NCBI RefSeq assembly: GCF_001299635.1
Contig: NZ_JRHN01000046.1
Location: forward strand, 1 to 64,000
Length of the DNA: 64,000 nt
Direction: 5' to 3'
Origin: Clostridioides difficile
Lineage (GTDB): Bacteria; Bacillota; Clostridia; Peptostreptococcales; Peptostreptococcaceae
Shown: positions 8,005 through 16,960 of the stretch, piece after piece
How positions within the stretch are numbered: position 1 is the first letter of the stretch
How the letters are laid out: every line of letters starts with the position of its first letter
The notes under the pieces: model-generated
The model's input: only the letters and a program-made list of their open reading frames with translations
Database searches by the model: none
Told to the model about the DNA's origin: nothing
Program-made: the position numbers and the translations under genes

Positions 8005-9918
8005 CTACTTCTCCCGAGTTATTGCGATTTCCTTGATATTAGCATCTTCTGGTTTAATGTAAGTTGGCACTAATTTTCTCATAACACCATCTATTTTTTC
8101 AATTTCTTCATTGTTAGTAATTTCTCTTAAAAGTTTTAAGTATTTTGTTATTTTTTCTCTATCAACATCTATTGGCCTCCCAATAAAAATCTTTTTATGC
8201 TCTGTATCCAATAGACCTTCTTCTGACATAAGTAGTTCTTCATATAATTTTTCTCCTGGTCTAAGACCAGAAAATTCAATTTTTATATCAACATCTGGCT
8301 CAAATCCACTGAATTTAATCAAATTTTTCGCTAAATCCAATATCTTTACAGGCTCTCCCATATCAAGTACGAATATTTCTCCACCTTTAGCCATAGCTCC
8401 AGCTTGTATAACCAATCCTACTGCTTCTGGTATTGTCATAAAATATCTAATGATATCTGGATGTGTAACTGTAACTGGCCCACCATCTTCTATTTGCTTT
8501 TTAAAGAGTGGAATTACACTTCCATTACTTCCAAGTACGTTTCCAAATCTAACAGCAACAAATTCAGTCTCACTTTCAGCATTAATAGTCTGTATAATCA
8601 TTTCAGCTGCCCTTTTAGTAGCTCCCATTATGTTAGTAGGATTTACAGCCTTATCTGTAGATATAAGAACAAATTTCTTAGCTCTATATTTTGAGGATAA
8701 GCCTGCTATGTTTAAAGTCCCAAATATGTTATTCTTTATAGCTTCACCAGGACTTGATTCCATAAGAGGAACATGTTTATGTGCTGCTGCATGAAATACT
8801 ACTTCTGGCTTATATTTATTAAATATCTCATCCATTCTTTTTTCTTCTCTTATTGATGCTATTATCGTCTTTAAATCCAATTTATTTCTATATTTTCTAA
8901 TCAATTCTTGCTGTATAGCATAAGCATTATTTTCATAATTATCAACTATAATAAGCTCTTTAGGATTAAATCCTGCAATCTGTCTGCAAAGCTCTGAACC
9001 AATTGAGCCTCCACCTCCAGTTATTAGAATTACTTTTCCTTCAATATAATTGCTTATCTCTCTTAAATTTGTTTTTATTGGCTCTCTCCCCAATAAATCT
9101 TCTATATCTACTTCTCTAATCTGTTTTATATCTACTTTTCCGTCTATAATTTCGTAAATTCCTGGTATTGTCTTTATTTTACAATTAGTATTCTTACATA
9201 TATCAATAATTTCTTTTTTTCTATATTTTTCTATATTTGCAATTGAAAAGATTATTTCATCTATATTGTATTTTTCAACTACATCTTTTATATTTGAAGT
9301 TGTCCCTACAATCTTTACATTATGAATTATTCTTCCAACCTTGTTTTCATCATCATCTATTATAGCCACTGCTACTTTTTTAAGTTCTGGATTTCTTTTT
9401 AACTCCTGTATAACCATTTCTCCAGCATCCCCTGCACCAATTATAAGGATATTTGAAACCTTTCCTCTAGAATAAGTCTTATTCATGACTATTCTTATAG
9501 CTCTATACGCTATTCTTGCACCACTTGTAAACATTATAATAAATATTGTATTTAATACATAAAACATTATGGGATAGTCAAAGCCCAATAATTTATTGAT
9601 TATATAAGCTGGTATTAAATAGGCTAAAGTTGCAATAAAAATAGAGACAATTTCTTCTTCGCCTGCATATCTCCATAATGTGTTATAACACTTAAATAAT
9701 CTAAATGATACTATATGAAGTACAATATATATACAAACTGAAATTATTACATCATTAATAGTAAATACATTTAAATTACCTGTAAGACTTAAAGACATTC
9801 GAAATGCTACTAGCACGCTACAAATATCTAGAATTAATAATGTTAATTGTCTAAATTTATATTTCTTAAAAAGCTTATTAAAAAAGCTTTCTTTCTCTAA
9901 ATCTATACCTTCTCGCAT
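8005..9918 (-). CDS. Membrane-bound nucleoside-diphosphate-sugar 4,6-dehydratase/epimerase (WbpM/CapD family)
   Basis: The chosen ATG start (MREGIDLEKE) follows GGAGGG by about 10 bp, giving 637 residues; a longer reading from an upstream TTG has no ribosome site. Four membrane helices occupy about residues 25-140. A Rossmann-like CoA-binding-type domain follows at about 150-270 (ILIIGAGDAGEMV). A short-chain dehydrogenase domain at about 290-570 has GGGGSIGSEL for NAD(P) and a STDKAVNPTNIMGATKR active-site region. Relatives convert UDP-GlcNAc to UDP-4-keto-6-deoxy sugars or epimerise UDP-sugars. It is the last gene of the PSII cluster (CD2769 by position). PSII contains GalNAc, so a role in its supply is possible but unproven. 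Confidence 0.85.
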   Translation of the reverse strand: MREGIDLEKESFFNKLFKKYKFRQLTLLILDICSVLVAFRMSLSLTGNLNVFTINDVIISVCIYIVLHIVSFRLFKCYNTLWRYAGEEEIVSIFIATLAYLIPAYIINKLLGFDYPIMFYVLNTIFIIMFTSGARIAYRAIRIVMNKTYSRGKVSNILIIGAGDAGEMVIQELKRNPELKKVAVAIIDDDENKVGRIIHNVKIVGTTSNIKDVVEKYNIDEIIFSIANIEKYRKKEIIDICKNTNCKIKTIPGIYEIIDGKVDIKQIREVDIEDLLGREPIKTNLREISNYIEGKVILITGGGGSIGSELCRQIAGFNPKELIIVDNYENNAYAIQQELIRKYRNKLDLKTIIASIREEKRMDEIFNKYKPEVVFHAAAHKHVPLMESSPGEAIKNNIFGTLNIAGLSSKYRAKKFVLISTDKAVNPTNIMGATKRAAEMIIQTINAESETEFVAVRFGNVLGSNGSVIPLFKKQIEDGGPVTVTHPDIIRYFMTIPEAVGLVIQAGAMAKGGEIFVLDMGEPVKILDLAKNLIKFSGFEPDVDIKIEFSGLRPGEKLYEELLMSEEGLLDTEHKKIFIGRPIDVDREKITKYLKLLREITNNEEIEKIDGVMRKLVPTYIKPEDANIKEIAITREK

Positions 9919-9938
9919 AACTAGAAGCCCTCCATTAA

Positions 9939-9990
9939 ACAGCAAAAGCTACGCACCTAAGCATAGCCAACAACATCTATCTTTTGCTGT
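9939..9990. other. Nested intergenic hairpin upstream of the dehydratase gene
   Basis: ACAGCAAAAG pairs perfectly with CTTTTGCTGT, and inside it GCTACGC pairs with GCATAGC (one G-T). On the plus strand it is followed by ATTTTTTAATTT, like a terminator, although no plus-strand gene precedes it. On the minus strand it ends 15 bp before the dehydratase Shine-Dalgarno, so it could be a leader structure or a processing site inside the operon. Its function is unknown. Confidence 0.55.
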
Positions 9991-10001
9991 ATTTTTTAAT
10001 T

Positions 10002-11093
10002 TTATTTTTTATGTTTATCTAATATAGAGTCATAAATTTTTTCTATATCATTAAAGTTTAGATTAACTTCATAATTTTCTTTAACAAACTGACGTCCTTT
10101 TGTACCCATACTAAGTCTAAGTTCATCATCTTCCATTAATTTTATTATCGCATTTTTTATTTCTTCTGGTTGTTTTGGTTCTACAATTAAGCCAGTTTCA
10201 TTTTCCCATACAGATTCTGGATGTCCACCTACATTCGTAACTATTACAGGTACTTGACAGGCTTCTGATTCTATAGCTGCCACACCAAATCCCTCTCTTA
10301 AAGAAGGAAACACAGTTACATCAAAAGAATTAAAAGTCTTGCTGACATTCTCTGGAGATATTCTTCCTAAGAATTGAACATCTTCTTCTACACCTAATTC
10401 CTTAGTTAAATTTATTAGGTTGTCCATCTGGCTCCCAGAGCCACCTATTTTAAGAATTATTCTCTTATCTTTATATTCATCTTTCAACATCTTAAAAGCT
10501 TGTATTAAATATTCTATTCCATATTTTTTTTCTAGACTTTTTATAATTCCTATTACAAAAGCATCTTCTTTTTCTACTTCCATACGTTTAAATCTATCCA
10601 TATCTACTCCGAAAAAGGTTACATCTACATGTTTTGCTGTATATTTATTAGCCTCTTTAGCCATATCTCTACTATTTGAAAAAATATAGTCTGCTTTTCT
10701 AAAGTTATGCTTTATAATTTGTTTTTGTATAAAACCATTGTTAGGGAAATCATAAATATCAGTACCCCAAACAGAAATAATATATGGATGATACCCAAGT
10801 AAACTTCCTATAAATCCATAACTACTTGCATATTGTGCATGCAATATATCTGGCTTTATTTCATTCACTAACTTCTTTATTTTTTTTATTGAGCCTAAAT
10901 ATCCTGTTTTTTTAGAAATTTTTTCATTCTTTAGTTCTTCTACATTAGAACCAAAGTCATAAATTTTTATCCCTTCCATGTGACCTCCATTTAGAGAGAT
11001 TACATGAATATCATATCCTTTATTTTTAAAAAAACTACACCATTTTAAAGTATGAGGATTTGACCCATCAGCTAAATAACAAACAGTCTTCAT
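10002..11093 (-). CDS. GT4-family glycosyltransferase
   Basis: This 363-residue cytosolic protein has the GT-B fold of retaining glycosyltransferases. The N-terminal domain has LADGSNPHTLKW and DILHAQYASSYGFIG. The C-terminal nucleotide-sugar domain has FGVDMDRFKR and the EX7E motif inside PSLREGFGVAAIESE, followed by PVIVTNVGG. It is expected to add a hexose or N-acetylhexosamine from a nucleotide sugar to the lipid-linked PSII repeat on the inner membrane face. It corresponds to CD2770. It is followed after 83 bp by the dehydratase gene and lies 5 bp after the UDP-glucose dehydrogenase gene, so it is translated within the same operon. The start ATG follows GGAAGG. Confidence 0.85.
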   Translation of the reverse strand: MKTVCYLADGSNPHTLKWCSFFKNKGYDIHVISLNGGHMEGIKIYDFGSNVEELKNEKISKKTGYLGSIKKIKKLVNEIKPDILHAQYASSYGFIGSLLGYHPYIISVWGTDIYDFPNNGFIQKQIIKHNFRKADYIFSNSRDMAKEANKYTAKHVDVTFFGVDMDRFKRMEVEKEDAFVIGIIKSLEKKYGIEYLIQAFKMLKDEYKDKRIILKIGGSGSQMDNLINLTKELGVEEDVQFLGRISPENVSKTFNSFDVTVFPSLREGFGVAAIESEACQVPVIVTNVGGHPESVWENETGLIVEPKQPEEIKNAIIKLMEDDELRLSMGTKGRQFVKENYEVNLNFNDIEKIYDSILDKHKK

Positions 11094-11098
11094 AATCT

Positions 11099-12394
11099 TT
11101 ACCTTCCTATCGAATAATACTCAATCCCAAGTTCTTCCATGTCTTTAACCTTATAGCAGTTTCTTCCATCAAGAACTAAAGGATTTTTCATCTTTTCCTT
11201 ATACTTATGTATATCATAATTTAAGACATCTTTCCATTCTGTCATTATAAAACATATCTCTGCATCTTCTATTGTATCATCTATAGAATTGGCATAAAGT
11301 ATAGAATCGCCAAATATTTTCTTAGTATTGCTGACACCAATTGGGTCATATACTGTTACTCTTGCTCCTCTTTCAAGCAAATATTTTATATTTGGTATAG
11401 ATGGTGCTTCTCTTATATCATCAGTATCAGGTTTAAAAGTAAGACCTAGTACAGCAACCTTCATATCTTGAAAACTCTCAACTAACTTTGATGCTTTTCT
11501 AACTAATTTAAGCTTCTGACTTTCATTAACTTCGATTGCAGCCTTTACTGTTTTTAGTTCATAGCCATTATGTTCAGATAACCAATGAAGTGCTTTTGTA
11601 TCTTTTGGAAAACAAGAACCTCCATACCCGATACCTGCCTTTAAAAACTTACTTCCAATTCTATCATCATAACTCATTCCTAAAGCCACATCTTCTACAT
11701 TAGCTCCAGCTATTTCACAAAGATTTGCAATATCATTCATAAATGATATTTTAAGTGCCAAGAAATTATTTGATGCATACTTTATCATTTCAGCACTATT
11801 TCTATTTGTAACTATTATAGGTTGATTAAAAGGCTCATAAATTTTCTGTAATATGTCTCTAGCCCATTCACTTTCTACACCTATAACGATTCTTGAGGCA
11901 TGTAAAGTATCTCTTACTGCTGTTCCTTGTGACAAAAACTCTGGATTAGATGCCAGTTCTATTTTTACATCATTTTTTAAATTTCTACTTATATAATCTT
12001 CTATTTCTTCATTTGTACCAATTGGCACTGTAGATTTTATTACCACTAGAGTATCTTTCGTTACAGTTTCAGCTATTTGCTTTGCAACTGCCTTTATATA
12101 ATCTAAATTAGCTGAACCATCACTTCTCTCTGGTGTACCTACAGCTATTAATATTACATCTACATCTTCATAAGCTTTTTTATAGTCAGTAGTGTAATCT
12201 ATTCTTCCTCTATTGTAATTTTTAACCATAAGTTCTTCTAGGCCTTCTTCATATATAGGAGCTATTCCTAGCTTCATTGATTTAACCTTTTGTTCGTCTA
12301 CATCAACACAAATTATATTCTCATTACCTACTTCTGCTAGACAAACACCTGTAACCAATCCTACATATCCAGTCCCAGCTATAGCTATTTTCAT
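11099..12394 (-). CDS. ugd: UDP-glucose 6-dehydrogenase
   Basis: This 431-residue NAD-dependent enzyme oxidises UDP-glucose to UDP-glucuronate. The N-terminal Rossmann motif is GTGYVGLVTG, the central domain contains the catalytic cysteine in GGSCFPKDT (about residue 260), and the C-terminal domain has LGLTFKPDTDDIREAPS. The ATG at MKIAIAGTG follows TTGGAGG, so a slightly longer reading from the TTG is rejected. It lies within the PSII operon, 5 bp before the GT4 gene. The published PSII repeat contains glucose, mannose and GalNAc but no uronic acid, so the need for this enzyme here is not obvious. Confidence 0.92.
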   Translation of the reverse strand: MKIAIAGTGYVGLVTGVCLAEVGNENIICVDVDEQKVKSMKLGIAPIYEEGLEELMVKNYNRGRIDYTTDYKKAYEDVDVILIAVGTPERSDGSANLDYIKAVAKQIAETVTKDTLVVIKSTVPIGTNEEIEDYISRNLKNDVKIELASNPEFLSQGTAVRDTLHASRIVIGVESEWARDILQKIYEPFNQPIIVTNRNSAEMIKYASNNFLALKISFMNDIANLCEIAGANVEDVALGMSYDDRIGSKFLKAGIGYGGSCFPKDTKALHWLSEHNGYELKTVKAAIEVNESQKLKLVRKASKLVESFQDMKVAVLGLTFKPDTDDIREAPSIPNIKYLLERGARVTVYDPIGVSNTKKIFGDSILYANSIDDTIEDAEICFIMTEWKDVLNYDIHKYKEKMKNPLVLDGRNCYKVKDMEELGIEYYSIGR

Positions 12395-12420
12395 TATTTT
12401 TACCTCCAAGTATATAAAAC

Positions 12421-13173
12421 TTATACTCTCTTCTTGATAGCATTAAAGACATAAAAACAAAATACATATAGACTTTTTGGCAAACTTAAATTTTCAACAT
12501 TTCTATAAGTATTCCAAGTTCTTTTTAATGCTTTTATTTTATTACTAGATATAGAATTTCCAACTAATCTGTAATTTACTAAATCTTCATAAATACCATA
12601 CGCATACTCTTCTTTTTTAAGTAATTGTAACCAAGTTGCAGTATCTTGTCCTCTTCTTACCAAAGGCATATTAAATTCGCCTACGATATTCTTATCAATG
12701 ACTACGGTAGAGCACCCTATTATAGTATTTCTAAGTAGTCCTTCATAGTCAATCTTTTTAGGAGCTCTTGCAACTTTACTTGTTTTTGTTCCATCTTCTC
12801 TCATATATCTATAAGATGTAAAAGAAAATCCGATATTTTCTTTTAACATATATCCTATCTGAATTTCTAACTTTTTACTATCCCATAAATCATCACTATC
12901 TATAAATGCAATAAATCGACCTTCCGCATTTTTAATTCCTACATTCCTAGATACTGCAGCTCCAGAATTTTTTTCAAGCTTTATATATTTTATTCTAGCA
13001 TCTTCTTTTTGAAAACTTTTTATAATTTCACTTGAATTGTCCTTAGAACAATCATCCACTAATAAAAGCTGCCAATTTTTATAAGTTTGATTTTGGATTG
13101 ACTTTATTGTCTCTGATAAAAACTCTTCTGAATTATATACAGGAGTAATTATCGATACTAAAGGCTCATTCAT
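12421..13173 (-). CDS. GT2-family glycosyltransferase (TuaG-like)
   Basis: The ATG of MNEPLVSI follows AAGGAG, giving 250 residues. A GT-A fold spans about residues 5-180: SIITPVYNSEEFLSETI, VDDCSKDNSSEI, the metal-binding IDSDDLWD, and a later RRGQDTATW segment. It is likely to add one sugar of the PSII repeat from a UDP- or GDP-sugar at the inner membrane face. It closely resembles the GT2 protein two genes upstream (14151-14900) in length and motifs, including a shared C-terminal LVNYRL/LALYRK and TWNTYRN/TWNIYRN region, so the two are paralogues. It corresponds to CD2772. Confidence 0.85.
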   Translation of the reverse strand: MNEPLVSIITPVYNSEEFLSETIKSIQNQTYKNWQLLLVDDCSKDNSSEIIKSFQKEDARIKYIKLEKNSGAAVSRNVGIKNAEGRFIAFIDSDDLWDSKKLEIQIGYMLKENIGFSFTSYRYMREDGTKTSKVARAPKKIDYEGLLRNTIIGCSTVVIDKNIVGEFNMPLVRRGQDTATWLQLLKKEEYAYGIYEDLVNYRLVGNSISSNKIKALKRTWNTYRNVENLSLPKSLYVFCFYVFNAIKKRV

Positions 13174-13220
13174 ATTTTTACTCTCCTTATATAGCAACTA
13201 GCAGTACTATACCAACAAGT

Positions 13221-14129
13221 TTACTTAGATACTAATTTTCTTTGTCCAATATATTTGTAATATCCTAATGGGAATAATACTAAATACAACAATTTATCAG
13301 ATATTTTATTGATTTCTCCAAAATAATGGCTATCAGACAATAACGAATATCTAGCTAAATTTATGTAATTTTTTATCCACATATATGGATATCTACCTAA
13401 AGGATATGTATTTTGATTTATCAAATATAAAAATTCTAATGCTCTACCTCTTAACGAATTTTTACTTAAGATATTTTTTGTTAAACCATCATCCAAATAA
13501 TCTCTTATTATCATAGGCTTGTTTACACATTTAACTTTATAGTATTTAGACATTTCATTCCATACTACACTTTCTGGTAAAAATCTCACTTCTTTTCTTT
13601 CTGGAAAAGGAAATTTTATAAGTTCATCAGTTACAAATACTATACTTTTATCTCCCTTAACACCGTACTTAAAATATAGGTCTGCAAAGTGACATATTTT
13701 CTTATCTTCAGGCATTTCTGTCCCTATTAAATCTCCACTTGGGTATACACAAAGTCCAACAACTCCACTAAATCCTTCTTTATTCTCTACAGAATTCCAT
13801 TCATCATTAGCAATTTCAAGAGAATCTTTAATTAAACCATCATCACTATCTACAATGAAAAATAGTTCTCCATCTGCATTTTTTACACCTAGATTTATTG
13901 CAGTATGTTTTCCTCCATTTTCTTTGTATATATATCTTATATTTAATTTATTTTCTGATATAAATTTTTCAACTAATTCTTTAGTACCATCTTCACTTCC
14001 ATCATCAACAATCAGCCATTCAAAATCATTGAAGTCATAAGTTTGAGCTTTTAAATCATTGTACAAATTTTCAAGTAAATGAGCTCTATTATATGTTGGA
14101 GTAAATACAGTAAATTTATATTTATACAT
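13221..14129 (-). CDS. GT2-family glycosyltransferase
   Basis: The 302-residue protein is a GT-A glycosyltransferase: FTPTYNRAHLLENLY at the start, LIVDDGSEDGTKEL near residue 42, and the DXD-type IVDSDDGL near residue 93. The C-terminal third is longer than in its two GT2 neighbours and has a hydrophobic end (LYLVLFPLGYYKYIG), which may be a membrane-associating segment. It is expected to build the PSII repeat with the other transferases in this operon; donor and linkage are not readable. The gaps of 21 and 47 bp on either side are operon-like. The start ATG follows AGAGAGGAAG. Confidence 0.83.
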   Translation of the reverse strand: MYKYKFTVFTPTYNRAHLLENLYNDLKAQTYDFNDFEWLIVDDGSEDGTKELVEKFISENKLNIRYIYKENGGKHTAINLGVKNADGELFFIVDSDDGLIKDSLEIANDEWNSVENKEGFSGVVGLCVYPSGDLIGTEMPEDKKICHFADLYFKYGVKGDKSIVFVTDELIKFPFPERKEVRFLPESVVWNEMSKYYKVKCVNKPMIIRDYLDDGLTKNILSKNSLRGRALEFLYLINQNTYPLGRYPYMWIKNYINLARYSLLSDSHYFGEINKISDKLLYLVLFPLGYYKYIGQRKLVSK

Positions 14130-14150
14130 TAATTAAATCTTCCTCTCTAT

Positions 14151-14900
14151 CTAACTTTTTTTGATTCCATTTATTCCATAATTAATAAAGTAGTATACAG
14201 CTTTGTATAGAGGTATTTTTTCTATATTTCTATATATATTCCAAGTCCACATGGCAGCTTTTATTTTATTACCACTTAGTGAATTACTAGACTTTCTATA
14301 TAATGCTAAAACTTCGTTTATTCCGTGGGCAATATGCCCTCTTTTCAATATAGATAACCATAAAACATAATCTTCATGTCTTACACCACTCATTTTTATT
14401 TCAAAATCTAGTTTAGACTTATCAATTACAACAGTAAGACATCCTAAGATATTTCCTTTCAATAATCTCCTATAATCTACATTAGGTGGTACTTTTATTA
14501 CCTTGTTTAATTTTTTGTCATTTTCATCCATCAGTTCATATGAAGTAAATGATATTACATAATCATTTTCTAACATAAAGTTTACTTGTTTTTCTAACTT
14601 ACTACTATTCCATTGGTCATCACTATCTAAAAAAGCTATAAATTGTCCTGTTGCCTTACTTAGTGCTAAATTTCTAGCATTAGAGACACCCTTATTAGTC
14701 TCAGTCTTTATACATTTTATTCTGCTATCCTGTTGCATATAAGATTTGACTATATTAGGACTATTATCTGTTGAGCAATCATCAATAATTAACATTTCCC
14801 ATTCTTGATAAGTTTGGTTTAATACTGATTTTATGGTTGCTTCAATAAATTTTTCAGAATTATACATGGGAGTAATTATAGATACTAAATTCTTCTTCAT
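14151..14900 (-). CDS. GT2-family glycosyltransferase, paralogue of the TuaG-like gene
   Basis: This 249-residue GT-A enzyme has SIITPMYNSEKFIEATI, IDDCSTDNSPNIV and LDSDDQWN, matching the protein at 12421-13173 nearly end to end. The shared features extend to TSYELMDE/TSYRYMRE and a C-terminal TWNIYRNIEK. This points to duplication within the operon, probably to make two related beta-glycosidic linkages. It lies 28 bp downstream of the CDP-glycerol-type transferase gene. The start ATG follows GAGGAAGG. Confidence 0.84.
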   Translation of the reverse strand: MKKNLVSIITPMYNSEKFIEATIKSVLNQTYQEWEMLIIDDCSTDNSPNIVKSYMQQDSRIKCIKTETNKGVSNARNLALSKATGQFIAFLDSDDQWNSSKLEKQVNFMLENDYVISFTSYELMDENDKKLNKVIKVPPNVDYRRLLKGNILGCLTVVIDKSKLDFEIKMSGVRHEDYVLWLSILKRGHIAHGINEVLALYRKSSNSLSGNKIKAAMWTWNIYRNIEKIPLYKAVYYFINYGINGIKKS

Positions 14901-14928
14901 ATTACCTTCCTCATCATTTATAAAATAT

Positions 14929-16104
14929 TTATTTAATTTTACTTATTACACAATCATATATCCTCTTGCAGTTCTTATTGTCATTATATCTGAAAAACTT
15001 ATTTCTCTCATTTTTTTGGTTACCCATAACCTCAAAATTATTTTCAATAATATCAATAAGTTTATTCACAGCTTCATCATTATTATAAGCTAAAGACCCA
15101 AACATTTCACCTTTCAAATCTATATATGAATCAACTTTTTCCATATATTCCTCCAAATCAAATTGGTAAAACAGTATAGGTCTATTCATATATAAAAAGT
15201 CTATAGCTACACTTGAATAATCAGTTATATTTGCAGCTGATTTTCTAATTTCATTTGCTAGAGTTACCCCTTTGTCTAAAAACACAATTCGTTTTCCCGT
15301 TATATTTTCTTTTATGTCATCTATAAACTCATGCATAAGATGATGCATATAAATTTTTACATTTATATCTTTCTCATCTAGTATTTTATTTAACTTATCA
15401 TCATTCAAAAAATTCATTATACTTTTAAAATAATCTGTATCTGTAAATTTTCCTGAACTAAATTTTATCCAATCTCTCCATGTAGGAGTATATAATATAT
15501 CTCGTGTTTGTGCAACTTCATTTGTTGGTAAATTGTCATATCTTGCATTTCCAATTATATAAACTGAGTCATCTAACATTCCCCAATCATCTACCATAAC
15601 ATTTCTTTCAAACTCAGAACTTGCTGTAACTATATTATAGCTTTTATATAGATTATCTATAATATTTTTGAATTTTTTATTCATTGGTTTTCTCTTTTTA
15701 AAACTTATAGTCCCATGATTTAAGAATACTTTTACTGTCTTTTTATGAAAATAATTAAGAACAGGTACAGCAAAGTTATATGGTGCTATATCTGCTGATG
15801 GCGCATGTGAAAATACTATGGCTTTTGAATTGTAATAATATAGATAGTTTTCTACACTTCCTCTTATTAATTTTTTGCCTGGAATTTTATCAAATACTTT
15901 ACTGTCTTTATTTACCACCCAATAAGTCTCTACATCATTATGCTCCTTCAACATATACTCATAAAAGAACTTCGCATTATCATTGTATATATCTCCTGAA
16001 TGTCCACCTATAAGCCAGATATTTCTACCATTAAACTTATGCTTACTAAATGGATACATAAAAAAAGCCAAAAGCATATTTATTAAAAATTTAACCTTGT
16101 CCAT
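14929..16104 (-). CDS. CDP-glycerol glycerophosphotransferase-like enzyme (TagB/TagF family)
   Basis: The start at MDKVKFLIN follows GAGG, giving 391 residues; the upstream reading would overlap the previous stop codon. The N-terminal segment (about 1-20) is hydrophobic and may bind the membrane. Family blocks are LNHGTISFKKR near residue 128, LYTPTWRDW near 205 and NITDYSSVAIDFLYM near 305. Teichoic-acid enzymes of this family transfer glycerol phosphate; in C. difficile the PSII repeat carries a phosphodiester at mannose, so this protein is a candidate for a sugar-phosphate step. It corresponds to CD2775. It begins 15 bp after the stop codon of the upstream GT2 gene. Confidence 0.8.
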   Translation of the reverse strand: MDKVKFLINMLLAFFMYPFSKHKFNGRNIWLIGGHSGDIYNDNAKFFYEYMLKEHNDVETYWVVNKDSKVFDKIPGKKLIRGSVENYLYYYNSKAIVFSHAPSADIAPYNFAVPVLNYFHKKTVKVFLNHGTISFKKRKPMNKKFKNIIDNLYKSYNIVTASSEFERNVMVDDWGMLDDSVYIIGNARYDNLPTNEVAQTRDILYTPTWRDWIKFSSGKFTDTDYFKSIMNFLNDDKLNKILDEKDINVKIYMHHLMHEFIDDIKENITGKRIVFLDKGVTLANEIRKSAANITDYSSVAIDFLYMNRPILFYQFDLEEYMEKVDSYIDLKGEMFGSLAYNNDEAVNKLIDIIENNFEVMGNQKNERNKFFRYNDNKNCKRIYDCVISKIK

Positions 16105-16118
16105 AAACACCATCCTCA

Positions 16119-16958
16119 TTATAACTTATACTGTCTAAATCCATTAATTCTTCCTTTTATAGTGGCACTATGATAATCTCTGTTGGAACTCAATATAAGA
16201 CCACCTATATTTCTTACAAGTTTTGATGCCATAACCTTTACAAACTTATAATTCTTTCTATAGACTATTTCTTTTTTACAAAGTGCTCCAAAACCTCTTC
16301 CATAGTTATAATCTTTTTGATACTTTTCTTTAGATTTAGAATGTTTTTTTGCAGGATGGTAAATTATATCATCTCCAAAGTATTTTCCTTTAAATCCTAA
16401 GCTCAATAAATTTAAAACATAATCTATCTCTTCACCAGCACCAAATTCTCCACCAACACCTAATTTTTCATCAAATCTTGTATATTCTTTCTCTTCAAAG
16501 TCAACAAAAAAAGTTATAGATGTTATAGTATTTAAAACGTTGGAACTTGTAATATCACAAGTTCCATCCGCCATTTTTTTAAATGCATCAATTTTATTTG
16601 CATCCATAGTCTTGCAACTGTATATTTTATATTCTTTATTTTGATTAAAGAAGTTTATAACTTTTTCTAATGTATTATTTTCATAAACACAGTCATCATC
16701 AGGGAAACCTATAATTTGACCTTTAGCGTTATTTATTCCTACATTTCTGTTATAACTTAATCCCAGCTTATCGCTTTTTATATACTTTATATCTAACTTA
16801 TCAATGTATTTGTCAACTATCTCCTTAACTTTGTTATTATCGTTTTGATCCACTACTATAAGTTCAAAGTTTTTGTAAGTTTGACTTTCTAAGCTGTCCA
16901 TAAGTAAGTATATATCATCATATCTATTTAATGTTGGCATTATTAATGATATTAACAT
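16119..16958 (-). CDS. GT2-family glycosyltransferase
   Basis: The 279-residue GT-A protein has LIMPTLNRYDDIYLLMDSL, VVDQNDNNKV and the metal-binding FPDDDCVYE near residue 92. GVGGEFGAGEEIDYV near residue 165 is typical of the acceptor/catalytic region of this family. It belongs to the PSII repeat-building set; donor and linkage are not known. The gene ends just before the TagB/TagF-like gene and starts 2 bp after the end of the polymerase-like gene, so translation is likely coupled. The start ATG follows GTAGGAGG. Confidence 0.84.
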   Translation of the reverse strand: MLISLIMPTLNRYDDIYLLMDSLESQTYKNFELIVVDQNDNNKVKEIVDKYIDKLDIKYIKSDKLGLSYNRNVGINNAKGQIIGFPDDDCVYENNTLEKVINFFNQNKEYKIYSCKTMDANKIDAFKKMADGTCDITSSNVLNTITSITFFVDFEEKEYTRFDEKLGVGGEFGAGEEIDYVLNLLSLGFKGKYFGDDIIYHPAKKHSKSKEKYQKDYNYGRGFGALCKKEIVYRKNYKFVKVMASKLVRNIGGLILSSNRDYHSATIKGRINGFRQYKL

Positions 16959-16960
16959 TA

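Noticed and set aside
8111-8794. Plus-strand open frame of 227 codons inside the dehydratase gene
   Set aside because: It is antisense to a well-supported gene, lacks a ribosome site and resembles no family; the same applies to other plus-strand frames under the minus-strand genes.
9939-9990. c-di-GMP or other known riboswitch upstream of the dehydratase
   Set aside because: Apart from a GCTACGCAC string the conserved GEMM sequences are absent and the element is too short; only a hairpin can be supported.
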